A stretch of 64,000 bases of DNA, from contig NC_051075.1 in assembly GCF_004664715.2 (NCBI RefSeq), positions 29,594,504 through 29,658,503 of the forward strand, written 5' to 3'. Source of the DNA: Peromyscus leucopus (Eukaryota > Chordata > Mammalia > Rodentia > Cricetidae). Below are positions 44,726-56,284 of the stretch, in pieces. The stretch's first letter is position 1; every line of letters begins with the position of its first letter. The notes beneath the pieces were generated by a model, which made no database searches, was not told where the DNA came from, and saw only the letters and a program-made list of their open reading frames with translations. The translations under genes and the position numbers were made by a program.

Positions 44726-46820
44726 AGGTTCATTTTACCTACTACCAAAATCATCTATGACTTCTCTAGAAGAAATTCATCTTAATGCATTCTGCAATTT
44801 TTCTCTTGTATTAATCATTTTTATAACTACATAGTAATATTTACTACTATTATTTACTGTTTATTACTATTATATATTTACTGCTAATTATTACTTCTGT
44901 ATATTATATCCCATGAAGGCAGAAATTGGTTTTGTGACCCTAATCTCACTTTGTCATGATTCTTTTTGAATTCTTATAAGAACAACACAACAACAAATTC
45001 AATCTTATGAAGAAAAACAATTTCAATAGTAACTGAAGAAATGCATACAACATGATTATTGACAAAGTGGTCATATAATTTTGTTTGATCATAAAGCTAT
45101 ATTTCATGTTATATAACTGATTTCATTCTCAAAGGAAATACTTAAATAGTAATTAAGAAATATAATATTTTCACTCTTTATCTTCTGTACCTTGTTTGTT
45201 CAATGTCAAAATTCTTTAGTTTTCTCCAGTTTCTTCAATCTTAGTCATTCATCCCTAAATCAAAATTTTGCTTCTTTCTGTGTTAAGTTAAATAGAACTA
45301 TATAGTATTACTAAACAAGCCCACTTACATTTGGTGTTACCTTAAATTTCCATTAGCCTTTGACATTATTGAGTTTCTCTTCCTTTTGCAAACAATGATG
45401 CCACATACATTGTCCTTCCCGTAGGTTTCAATGAAAATCTGATGGATAAAAGTCCTAGATTCCTTACCTTATTCTACACACATCCCTTTCTGTCCTCTTT
45501 GAGATTTTAATTATTATCTTCACAATAACCAGTAAATACTAATTTTCTTTGGCTCAAAATTCTCCATTGAATATTGGGCACAATTTTTTAAATGTTACTT
45601 ATATTTCTACCTGACTTTTCAAAGGCAGTTGCATGTCAGTCTATCCAATATTTTACCCATGCAATAACCCATGCCTGCTCTGACAAACAGAGTTCTTGTT
45701 TTCTTAAACCTTCAACCTCTTAAAAGAGGTCCACTACCCTTGTGTTTTGTTTCAGTGAGTTATCCCATAATACTGTGTTCCAAATAACCTGTCTGAAATA
45801 ATATCACTCCATTGTCACTTACAACTGTCTACACATAAAATTTAAGAAACCAGTTTTGACAACTTCCTTTCCTCTTCATTTTTCACATCAAACCTAATTG
45901 AAAATTTGATCAATCCTAACCATCATAAACAATGTATCCAGTTAAATTATTTTCTCCATCTCATCATGATTTTTCGAGGAGACAGTTGTAAACTTTTTCT
46001 TACTGACCTCCACTATGTCCATCCCAAACATCAGCAGTCTGCTTTTTATATTGCAGAAGAAGTAATTATTTGCCAGGGTAATTGCAATATAGTATCCCTC
46101 ATAAACTAATGAGCTGCCACTTCATGAGTTTAAATACCATCAGCACTGTCTACCTCAATAGCCTCCTGGGAAATCTTCTTTCCACACATAAGGACCGTTA
46201 AAAATGTTTCTGTAGCATTTTTAGCTATAGTAAGAAGGCACTTCCTTGGACGAGCTATTTTAACTTATTATGTTTCTTTAATCTTTATTCACTTATACAT
46301 ATTTGATTTATAAACTTGATGTTAAGAACCTGAGTCTTTGGACACCCTCTAGAATCATATGACCTATAATGCTTTGCATTTTTTTCCCTTGAGCTCTGGA
46401 CCCATGTGCTCAGTGGCCATATTATATTCCATGTAAAATTATTTAGATGATAAATAACTGTATATTTATTTAAGTTTTTAGAATTATAATGTATATAAAC
46501 TTTTGAAAAAAGAAAGCCCTCCACATTAAATAAAATAAATAATAAAGGATATTTCTACTAATTTTAGGTACTGCTTAACTTTTTCTATCTATACATTTTT
46601 AATTAATGGAGTAGTTATTATTTTTAAGTAAGAATAAATTTAGTAATGATTTGAAATATGGTAAACTTTTCACTTTACAAGCTACCTGAAGCATTTATGT
46701 TGCTTTATTTAAAAACATTTATGTGTGTTTGAATTCTATTCTTTTTACTAGAATTTGTTTACTTATGATTTGATTTCTATAAAGGTTTTTTTTTGTTTAT
46801 TGTTTGTTTTCTTTTTAACA
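44726..46820. other. AT-rich low-repeat stretch
   Basis: About 2.1 kb to the right of the L1. No transposon recognised. Short frames at 45906-46109 and 46285-46524 (reverse) have no motif. Confidence 0.5.
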
Positions 46821-46827
46821 AGCAGGG

Positions 46828-46928
46828 GGTGGGTGTCTCCTTACTTGGCACAGGCTAGTCTGAACTCACTAAGTGTCCCAGGATGGCTTCTACATCATTA
46901 TTCTCCTTTTTCTGCCTCCCAAGGCCAG
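46828..46928 (-). mobile_element. Old B1-like SINE fragment
   Basis: Reverse complement of a proto-B1/B1 monomer: 'gggtgtctccttacttggc', 'caggctagtctgaactcac', 'tttctgcctcccaaggcc'. Diverged. Confidence 0.6.
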
Positions 46929-47079
46929 CCTTGTTCATAAAATATTTTCCTGTCTTATAAATACTTTCTGTGAGTCTCTCAAGGTATATTAGAAAGTTTA
47001 ATTTATTTATATTTCAACATTTATTATTCAACTCTTTTTACTTCTATATAGTCTCTAACTGCATCTTTCACTACATAAG

Positions 47080-47287
47080 TTTTGCCTATGTGTATGTGTG
47101 TATGTCTGTGTCTTTATATGATGTTCACATGAGAGTATGCATGCACTTGTGTGCACATGTATATAGATATGAGAGTTCACCTTCAGCGGTTGTTTCTCTG
47201 GTGCAGTTCACATTGGCTGTTGAAACAGAATCTCCCAATAATTTGGGACTCACCATTAAGCAAGGCTGGCTAGCTGATAAATATGAT

Positions 47288-47339
<52 letters not shown>

Positions 47340-47362
47340 AGTACTGGGATTACAAGAACTTT
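47080..47362 (-). mobile_element. B4/RSINE1-like SINE with expanded TC tract
   Basis: TG-rich tail at left, then 'gttcacattggctgttgaaac', 'tttgggactcaccattaagc', 'aaggctggctagctg', then a TC microsatellite (47291-47337) and 'cagtactgggattacaag'. The microsatellite sits where the family has a short 'ctgtctctgcc' stretch. The 185-codon frame 46970-47527 spanning it is low complexity. Confidence 0.65.
47291..47337. repeat. (TC)n microsatellite
   Basis: About 23 TC units inside the RSINE1-like element. Confidence 0.97.
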
Positions 47363-47364
47363 TA

Positions 47365-49258
47365 TTTGAAATTTTCTAACATTTTCTCATCATTTTTTCC
47401 TTTGTATTTTTGCTTAATACATACATTTACTTTTCAATACTCAGTATATAGATTCTTACGAAAGTTCATTTTTTTACTCATATTTTTTAAACTTAGAAAC
47501 ACAGCCATTCTGTCATTTATTATTTGATGAGGAAAGCAGAGCTGCTTTCTTTATTGAGAAATAAAGGACACATTAGTGGAGAGGAGATGCAGGGCGAGCA
47601 GTGGGAAGTCAAAAACAATCTATCTTGCAGTCAAGTTGTTGCAGTACTGGTAAGTAAGCCTGAACTTCTGGAGGGCCATGGAGAAGGTCTTCCAGGGGAA
47701 CTCAAAAATGTTAATAACCCCTGGAAGAAGGCTATTGCTACTCTATTTGGTGTTGGCATATTGAACAGCAGCACCATAAGTTGTAAAGAAGGACTGGACA
47801 TAACCTGAATTCAATACAAAGTGATTTTTGCTAGCACACCTCTGAGTTCATTTTCCCTTCCCTTATCTGTGAAAACATTCACCCTTATTTTCAAATATAA
47901 GTATAATTACCCCCCAACTCACTTCTGAATATTATTAAGTCCAACATGAATCTTTAACACAGGAATTTGGGTGAGGAGCAAAATGAAGCTCACATCAATG
48001 TTTAAGAGACTGTTGGGGTCATGCTTAGTTAGTTATCCATCACTTAATTTTCAGTCAAATGTGATTCCTTTTCCTGGAATTTCTGTGCCATGGCTACTTT
48101 TGTCTGTTTGGGATTGCAGCAGTTTTCCATTGGCTCATCATAGCACAGAAAAGAGAAGTATGCCAGAGTTTACCTCCGTTCTAGAAATGAGCCTTTTAAG
48201 TCCATGCTGTACTGCTAATTCACTGTCCCCAGATGATGAGGATAATCAGCCTTTTGTGTGCATGCTGGTTCTCATGCGTGCTGGTTCAAAGTGACCAGGA
48301 GGCACTTTCATTTTCCACTTTAATGAAATCATCGCTGTGTCCTGAGGTGGAAATTGTCTTCCTTCTCAAGCCAAGATTCTTGGAATAGCAGAGTCAGTGT
48401 TTCAGTAATGAGAAGCAGAGTTTCCACTGGAGGATCATTAGGTGCGGTAATGGAAGGAGCACTTCACCTTTGCTCAAAATGACTCCTGGATCTGTTAATG
48501 CTGTTTATGTGAGGAACAGCTCTGTGCCTTCTCCACTCTTCAGAACTTTCTCAGTCCTGCCCTATTCCAGAAGACATTGCCCTAGACCCACGATGTATTA
48601 CCATGCCAGTAATACTGTAATTAGGTCTTCAAATTGCCATTTCATTTTCCTCTGTATCCACTGATTCGAAGGGCTGGCAGCCATAATAATACAAGCAAAT
48701 CCCAAAGTGGAGAAGTTTTGCTGTCAAGTCTATGATTGTAATTTTTTTACAAAGTAATTAATGTTTTTAAATGAGCTTACAAAATAACATGTTTCTCTGT
48801 AGCACTTCCACGTATATTTAGTACTGATGAATTGCTCAATCCCCAAACCTCACACACATCCTGCCCCTACCCTTTACCCCTTTTTGAAGGCCTCATTTCT
48901 CCAATCTCAAGGGTCCCTTTCTAGTTTTCAGACCAAAAGGCAAACTTTAGGTTTTATTCTAAATAAGTGTCATGAACATGGATGCCCAACTAATATCCAG
49001 AAGGAATTGCTACTCCTATAATATCAATATGCTGCTGCTGCTTCAAAGGTAAATTAATACAGTGAGCCCAGGCAACAAGCTCTTCTCATTCACATAGTCA
49101 CACTGTGTTCCTGCTGGTTTTCGTAGTTATTTTTAAGGCTAATTTTATTTTTTTCACCATGCCTGTGAAAAGGGCAGTGCTTTAGAAAGATCAGCTATCA
49201 TTTTATCTTTATATTATAATCTATATGTAATTTATATTGCATATTTTCTCTTTTCATC
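47365..49258. other. Unique sequence, modestly GC-richer than surroundings
   Basis: No repeat recognised. A 94-codon frame (47524-47808) and a 107-codon frame (47971-48294) lie here; the first contains a strong splice-donor-like gtactg|gtaagt near 47651. No domain is recognised and no matching acceptor or second exon is evident, so I do not call a gene. Confidence 0.45.
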
Positions 49259-49261
49259 AAA

Positions 49262-50165
49262 TGTTTTTATTTAAAGTAGACATTTTTCATACAATATATT
49301 ATGATTATAGTTCCCCTCTGCCAACTATTCCATCTCCTCACTACCAAGTCCACACCTTTTCTTGCTCTCTCTCATAAGAAAATAAACAGGCATTAAAAAA
49401 GAGAAAAAGAAAAGAACAGAAAAAGAGACAAAGGAAAATACAAAAAAAACCACATATAGACACAGAGACACACATTTATGTACACAGAAATCCCATAACA
49501 ACATAAAATCAGAAACCATAATATATCAGCAAAAAAACAAAAGTAAAAAACTGCACTGACAAAGCATTATTAGACAATACAAAACCTTCCACAGTACCAC
49601 TGAGTTTGTTTAGTGTGGGCATCTATTGCTGGGCATAGGATCTGCCTTTAAGTGTGGTTCATATACCCACTGAGACTTCATTGGAGAAAACTGATTTTTC
49701 CTTTGAGAATGGTTGTCAAGTACAGATAGCTTCTGACTTTAGAGATGGGGGTTTGTGTCCACTTCTCATCTCAGCACTGGAAACGCCATCTGGCTTAGAC
49801 CTATGCAGGTCCTGAGAGTACTTTCATTTTCTGTAAGTTCATAAGTCATCAGTACTGCTGTGGCTGGAAGTCCTTGTTTCCTTGGTGTCCTTCATGCCCT
49901 CTTACTCTTACAATCTTTCTGCTTCCTCTTCTACAAAGCTCCTTGATCCCCAAGAGGAAGGATTTGATGGAGACAGATCATTCAGGACTGATTGTTCCAA
50001 GGTCTCTCACTCTCTGCACTTTGTCCAATTGTGGGTCTTTGTTTTTGTTCACATCTATTGAAGGAATAAGCTTCTCTGAAAATGACTGAGCAAGACACTA
50101 ATCAATGAGTATAGCAGTATGTTATTAGGAGTCACTTTATTCCATGTTTCTTTAACAGAACAGTG
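49262..50165 (-). mobile_element. Lx-like L1 3' UTR, reverse strand
   Basis: The plus strand starts 'atttttcatacaatatatta' and 'ttatagttcccctctgcc', passes 'gcattgctgggcatagg'-like and 'ctcttacaatctttctgc' blocks, and later 'ttgttcacatctattgaagg' and 'atgttattaggagtcac'. This is the reverse complement of an older rodent L1 3' UTR. 5'-truncated, non-coding. Confidence 0.75.
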
Positions 50166-50214
50166 GTATTTGGTTTTCCCCTAGGTGCATGGACTATCTA
50201 ATCTCAGGTTCATT

Positions 50215-50218
<4 letters not shown>

Positions 50219-50262
<44 letters not shown>
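50219..50262. repeat. (GT)n microsatellite
   Basis: About 22 GT units at the tail side of a reverse-strand B3-like SINE. Confidence 0.97.
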
Positions 50263-50263
<1 letters not shown>

Positions 50264-50402
50264 CACACGTGCGTGAGTGAGTCCAGATGCCTGCAGAGTC
50301 CAGAAGTCTAGAGATAGAGTTACAGGTAGTTCTGGTCTGGATATCAAACTTCAGTCTTCAAAAGAAGTATGTACTATTAACTACTGAAGCACCTCTCCAT
50401 CC
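50263..50402 (-). mobile_element. B3-like SINE
   Basis: Reverse-complement B3/B2: 'cagatgcctgcagagtcc', 'agatagagttacaggtag', 'gaagcacctctccatcc' at the tRNA-like head. The adjoining GT repeat is probably its expanded tail. Confidence 0.65.
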
Positions 50403-50404
50403 AT

Positions 50405-51460
50405 TTTGAACACTCAATAGTGACATAACCTTCAGGTGGGAAGCTAGTATTGATGAAATCATTCATGGTGCCATTATAGGCACCAATTAAAAAAAGTAGG
50501 GCGCTGGAGTTACAGATGGTCACTACCTCTCCTGGTTAAATGGTCACCTGATTTCTGGGATCCTTTGCAGAGATTGGTGTGCATGGGAAACGCAGTGGTG
50601 ACACATATGCATGTGCCCTCTGAACACATTCAGAGAAACACAGTCCTACACTGCTCTTGCTTGGTATATTGTCACCAACTTATCTGTTCAGCCAGTATGT
50701 CAGCCAAACTTATGAATGAGAGAAAATAATTTTCTCTATTTTCTTTAAAGAAAATCTATAGATAGATATACTGCTCAAAGTCCTGAAAACTATGGAAATT
50801 TCCCTTGAACATGTCACCATTGTAATTCAAATATTTCACTGTTTTTTACATTAACTATTTCATTCATTTTTTGGAGAGAGATTCTCTAAAGAAAATCATA
50901 ATGACCTCAAACTTGTCTTACCCTCTTAAATTCTAGAATCACAGGCATTGGCTACCAATCCCAAGCTCTTTAGAAGTGACATCTGAAGACTATTTTAATG
51001 TTTAAGTATTTCTATTACTACATATCACATTCAATAAGAGCAAAGTCTGATATACTTCTTAGAGAAGTTCACACATACTGAAATTATTGCTAGTCTCTTT
51101 CTTTGGAATTATTAACTGTACAGTAGAACAGTATAAAGTTGTATCAGCATATTGTTACTATTGGAAATCTGGAAATTGTATTTTTTTTTTTGGTCAGTGT
51201 TATACCTATCTATTATACAAGACAAAAGTAACAATGTTGTGTTACTAGCAAGCTTTCCTCATGACATAAGCCACACATGTTTCTAAATCTACAGTTTGAG
51301 CTGAGGGTACCAGTGGAGATGTGCTCCACTTTATCGTAAAAATGTTTTAATATAATGTAGTATCTGAAAATGTCATACAGTTGTGCAATGTATCTTCATC
51401 TTATCCACCTTCCAAATCCTCTCAGAACTCACTCATCACAATTTCTTTCCAACTTCATGA
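50405..51460. other. Mostly unique sequence
   Basis: Apart from a B1-like fragment at 50868-50975, nothing is recognised. No credible frame. Confidence 0.45.
50868..50975 (-). mobile_element. Old B1-like SINE fragment
   Basis: 'ttttttggagagagattctc', 'gacctcaaacttgtcttacc', 'ctagaatcacaggcattgg': a decayed reverse-complement B1/proto-B1. Confidence 0.5.
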
Positions 51461-51462
51461 CA

Positions 51463-51504
51463 TAATGTATGTGTGTATGTATGTATGTATTTATGTATGT
51501 ATAT
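51463..51504. repeat. (TATG)n simple repeat
   Basis: About ten TATG/TGTG units with one TTTATG interruption. Confidence 0.9.
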
Positions 51505-51596
51505 GTTTACTCACCAACTTGTATTAGTGTTGCCAATATGGATATAGGCATGTGTCATCTACTGGGGAATGGGCAACCTTCCAATCATCCAATGGC

Positions 51597-52076
51597 TCTA
51601 ACACGAATATTAAATGGTTTTATTAAGAAAAAACCCAGGGCCAAATATTAGGGTGAGAGCTGAAAGATCAGAGAAGCAGAGCAGGCCACTGCCAACCTCT
51701 CCTCAACAACTCCTCAGCCGGTCTTGTTTTCTCAGACTGAAAGCCTCTGAGTCATCACCCCAAAGAATCACAGCTGAACTGCCTTTTTCCTACTTCCTCA
51801 TGCCATATATACTTTTGTCTACCTGGACATGTCACTTCCTGGGATTAAATGGATGTGTGCTTTCCAGTTATTGGATTAAAGGTGTGTGCCACCACTGCTT
51901 GGCTCTGTTTCCAGTGTGGCCTTGAACTCACAGAGATCCACACAGATCTCTGCCTCCCCTGTGATAGGATTAAAGGTGTGTGCTACCACTGTCTGGCCTC
52001 TATGTCTATTCTAGTGGCTGACTCTGTGCCCTAATCCTCAGGAAAGCTTTATTGGAGTACACAATATAGCACCACA
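51597..52076 (-). mobile_element. Solo LTR (family C), 480 bp, perfect 6-bp TSD
   Basis: Perfect TSD aatggc at 51591-51596 and 52077-52082. Reverse strand: starts TGTGGTGCTATATTGTG, has AATAAA in 'ctccaataaagctttcc', then B1-derived modules, and ends with a decayed terminal dinucleotide (plus-strand start tctaacacg). Same length as 41280-41759. Frames 51614-51925 and 51849-52034 lie inside and are not genes. Confidence 0.92.
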
Positions 52077-52082
52077 AATGGC

Positions 52083-52635
52083 CACACTTCTAAAGAAAAA
52101 AAATACAATAATTTATTTTTGCATTAAAGGACCCTCATTATATTTAGGTCTCTGTTTGGTAATCCATTGAATAATAAGTAACTAACTTAAATACATTTTG
52201 CAAAATTAGCTATGATTTTGGAAGTTTTTTTTATTCATGCACATTGATTTCTTCAGCTATTTATTTATCATAATTTTTTTCAGTGCTTTGATAGTTCAGT
52301 TCTTAAAAACTTAAAACTTAAGGGTTCAAAACAGTATGTTAAGTGAGATCTATATTTGCTTTTGAATCTCCATAAAATTATAACATGCAATTCTGTTAAC
52401 CTTGACCCATCTTCATAGTTAGACAAGATTCTCTGTAGGGCAATTATGTGTCACACTGAACTTACATTATTAGATCACCTTAACATTTGATGAGTATATC
52501 CCCTAAATCTTCATCTAAGTATTTGTTTATCATTTTCAGTAGAATAAAAGTCTGGTATCTGAAAGTTTTGTCTTCAGTGTATTTTGAAAAAATACTTTAA
52601 AATTTTAAACAAAAAAGGAATCATTGAAACAACAT
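52083..52635. other. AT-rich unique sequence
   Basis: No repeat or gene recognised. Confidence 0.5.
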
Positions 52636-52640
52636 CATAT

Positions 52641-52707
52641 ATGTGTATGTGTGTGCATATACATACATACATACATACATACACACACACCACACATACT
52701 TTATATA

Positions 52708-52742
<35 letters not shown>

Positions 52743-52770
52743 ATGTGTGTGTATATGTGTGTGTGTGTAT
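52641..52770. repeat. (TACA)n(CA)n(TATATG)n compound microsatellite
   Basis: TACA units, a CA block, then regular TATATG units and TG. Gives the Tyr/Ile/His/Thr low-complexity frames at 52584-52843. Confidence 0.95.
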
Positions 52771-52774
52771 GAAT

Positions 52775-54538
52775 TATAGAAAAATTGTTTCACTTCTCCA
52801 ATGTCCCAATGAGGAAGAACAGAAACTGGGGTGTAATTGTTAAATAAATCAGCCACTATCTTTTTGAACCAGGATGGATGGTGATAGTAAATTAATTATC
52901 ATTGCTATACTTTATTATTTCTCCATGCTTTAGCTGTAGGCAATCATATCAAACATTCTCTATTTTACCTACAGATACAACACAAAACAGTATATAGGGA
53001 TCAAATAACCCTCAGGCCTGCATATTTTAGGCAATTGCTTCCTTTGGAAATAGAACACCTGTCAAGTGACTTGAAGTCAAACAGTCCTCAAGACTTTAAG
53101 TAGGGTTAAAAGTAGTCAAGGGAGTGTTCACATCTAATGGTGAATAAATGAGATGGAGAGAAAAAGATCTGGGAAATGTAGATGAAAATCTTTGGAGCTC
53201 ATATTAAAGTAATAATTCTAGATAAAAGCAATGATTCATTCACACAGTATGCAGCAACAAAAAAAATCATTTAAATCCAGTGAAGAAGGATTTTCAACCT
53301 AAAATTGTGGCTTTTATTTGTACTTAGAATTCACTGTAATATGTCTAGCTTGTAAGGAGAGTGAGCTCAAGACAGATGAAATGAGAAATTAGATAACCTT
53401 CTTCCTTTAAAAAGTCTCAAGGTCTAGAAAAGGTACCTATGAAGAAAACTCTTCTCACTCAACGAAGGGCAAGAAGATGTGTGTATAGTCTGACTAACTG
53501 TACTTTTGATTCTTCCTATGCATTTGCTGTAAATCATAAAACATTGTGTTTCATTGCAACTGAAGTTTTCTCTGGTCCTACCCAGTCCCACGGACCCTGC
53601 AGCTGCTTATATCAAACCTGATATATCTTAACCTGGAACAAATCCATAGTCTCTTGCTTCCTGTGGAAACAAAAGCAAAGCCCCCTTTCCAAAGCAACAT
53701 ATCCATAGATCCAAATTTTGAAGTCAAGATACCTTTAAAATATACACATTGTTTTAACTGAGTAGGCTTTACAAGCAAATGTTTTTCTACAGTTAAAAAT
53801 ATCAAAGACAACACAATCCAGATTCTCAGCTTAATATCTATCTTACGTGGCTTATTTTTTATAATACCTTTATTGTCTCTTTACAGACTTTATTTTTTAA
53901 AACTATTTCTTTATATTATTGTTTATATTCATTTTCTTCTCTCTTCCAAGCCTATGTACATTTTTTGGGGGGAAGCATGTGTTTTATTCCAGAAAATATT
54001 AGGTAAAATCCATAAAACAGACAAACAAAAAAATCTAAAATCTTAGGCATCCTAAACATGACACTTTTTAACTCCTTTGATAAAATTTCATTCAGGATTA
54101 TAAACTTTTTTTCTCTCAGGTTATCTGTACACTCTCATATAAAAATGTATTCTAACAAGAAACATTCTACTTTGAATAAGAATCTATCAGCTTGTACATC
54201 TGATTATATTTCTCATTCATTACCATTTTAAGATGATGTTTTATCATTCTGACCATTTTTAAGGCACAGTCTCACTGTGTGCTTAATAATTTCCCATCCA
54301 CTGATCTTTCAAAGGTTCTTTGACTATATTCCTGAGAACCTATTTGTGTACTCTATCTTAACCTTAGTCTCCCTACAACAAGGCTATGTTGAATTTTCTT
54401 TTTCTACCATGATGGAATACTTTACTATGGATAGTTTAACAAGAGTATCAAATAACTTAAAAAAATACTCAAGTGCTCAATAATTGAGACATATAGACAC
54501 CCATGCACACACAAATTCATATTAATGCTTTAAGTGTA
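52775..54538. other. AT-rich unique stretch
   Basis: About 1.8 kb without recognisable transposons. Frames at 53439-53621 and 53578-53814 are short and overlap on opposite strands. Confidence 0.5.
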
Positions 54539-54540
54539 AT

Positions 54541-54727
54541 GAGGGACTGGACCTGCCTCAACTGAATCTACCAGGCTGAGCTGAATCCCCAGGGGAGTCC
54601 TTGCCCTGGAGGAGGTGGAAATGGGGCGGGGGTGGACTGGGGAGAGGGCATGGGGTACAGAGTAGGGAGGACAGGGGAATCCATAACTGATATGTAAAAT
54701 TAAATTAATTATATTTTTTAAAAAAGG
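54541..54727 (+). mobile_element. L1 3' UTR tail, plus strand
   Basis: 'gggactggacctgcctcaac', 'ctgaatccccaggggagtcc', 'ttgccctggaggagg', then a G-rich tract and 'tgatatgtaaaattaaatt' plus an A-rich tail. Only the last 190 bp of an L1. No TSD recognised. Confidence 0.8.
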
Positions 54728-54729
54728 AG

Positions 54730-55415
54730 AAAAATATAAATGAATAGCACAGCATTAATTCTGGGGTTATTGGAGTCATCTCATATGTCAATTTGCCTTC
54801 TGCATTCAAAACAAAAATTTTATTGTATTTATCAGCAGGCATGAAAGTTTTTTTTTTTTTGCTTTTATTTTCACCGTACTATATCTTTTTACCAAAATAT
54901 GTCTAAACAGATAAATTAGATGCAAAGTATTATAGGAGTATTTTATTCAGTGCCTACATACATTTTTATACACAGCGTAAGCCATGTAGAGGTTTATTTA
55001 ATCTGAATCTGACTTATTGTGAATCTGTTGCTTTAAACTGCAGAATGAAATGGCAGCTTTGGCTGCTGGCTCCACCCACCTCAGTTTTCCAACATGGAGG
55101 TGGTACATTAACAGTCAACTCTGGGAACCAAGCTCACCTCTGACTCTTGGAAGCAGTGGGTCTATGCTTTCATTTAACAGTGTGTGGAGACCTTTCCTAA
55201 CAAAAGCTAAATCTACCAGGAAGCATAATGTGTGGCTTGGAGACACCTCATTCCCGCCATGCTGCAGATCAAGCCCACATGCCAGGGACCCGCCATAGAG
55301 TAGCTCAAGCCAGCATGTTGCAGCACCTTGCCTCTTGCGTGAGACATGAAGCAGGAACCTATTTTTGGCTCTGTTTAGAATTGGTTATTAAGTATTCTCA
55401 GGTTTCAGGGGGAGC
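54730..55415. other. Unassigned sequence left of an LTR
   Basis: The part from about 55050 to 55415 is GC-richer than its surroundings and abuts a family A LTR. It may be older ERV or repeat sequence, but I cannot place it. Overlapping frames at 55050-55298 and 55228-55434 show no domain. Confidence 0.35.
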
Positions 55416-55770
55416 TGTTGGGCACCATTTGTAGCTATAGTTTTCCTGTGTCCTGCCCAGTCCACAGCTGCTCAGACCCAAGTAAACACACAGAGGCTTA
55501 TATTAATTGAAACTGCTCAGTCATTAGCTCAGGCCTACCACTATCTCTTACACTTAAACTCAGCCCATTTCTGTTCATCTATATGTTGCCACATGTTCAC
55601 TGGCTTTACCTGTGTGCCATTACATGCTACTCCCTGGATGGCAGGCTGGAGTCTTCTGACTCAGCCTTCCTCTTCCCAGAATTCTCCTCGTCTGTTACTA
55701 TATTTGCTGCGTGGCTATTGGTCAATCAGTGTTTCATTAAACCAATGTACAAAAGCATTATCCCACAGTG
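55416..55770 (-). mobile_element. Family A LTR, reverse strand
   Basis: Plus strand starts 'tgttgggcaccatttgtagc', then 'gacccaagtaaacacacagag', 'cttcccagaattctcctcg', 'ggctattggtcaatcagtg' and ends near 'ttatcccacag'. Matches the left LTR at 38366-38712 in order and sequence. I could not find a matching 6-bp TSD, so the exact right border is open. Probably a solo LTR. Confidence 0.75.
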
Positions 55771-55975
55771 CTCCATCATTCTGAGGACCCAGATGTCTCT
55801 GGACAAACAGCAATATTGTTTGGCAATGTTTTCTAATATACACTGTTGTTTCAGAGATACTTTTCCTTTGGAAATATTAGCTTATAAAGTTTACATAAAC
55901 ATGGCAACAAGCACATATATTTAGAAAAATGAGACAGAAACACGTTATTGATACACATATGCATACATACACATT

Positions 55976-55978
<3 letters not shown>

Positions 55979-56017
<39 letters not shown>
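55979..56017. repeat. (AT)n microsatellite
   Basis: About 19 AT units. Confidence 0.97.
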
Positions 56018-56020
<3 letters not shown>

Positions 56021-56284
56021 TCTTTGCATACAATGTATGCATTAGTGGTTGTTTACTGTGTACATAGACATATTTGCCATAACTTATGCATGGGCATATT
56101 TATTATAGCATATTAAAATAAACTTTTTTGATAATAAATCATAATGAAATTTTTTTAAAAATAATACTTTAGTATACTTACAGTTTTATCATTTATCAAT
56201 TATGAAAGCAAACTTTGGCTGATGAGGCCATGGACCTTAGAAGATAACCTGTCATTTCACTAAACCAGTATAATTTCTTTACAT

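Noticed and set aside
46970..47527. 185-codon plus-strand frame
   Set aside because: It crosses an RSINE1-like SINE and a TC microsatellite that gives a Ser-Leu repeat; low complexity, no domain.
51840..51995. Independent B1 insertion into the LTR
   Set aside because: The same B1 pieces and junctions occur in the other copy at 41280-41759, so they are ancestral parts of the LTR.
55050..55415. Second inverted-LTR element next to the family A LTR
   Set aside because: I could not find a polypurine tract, a second LTR or a matching TSD on this side, so the analogy with 38366-39835 is not supported.
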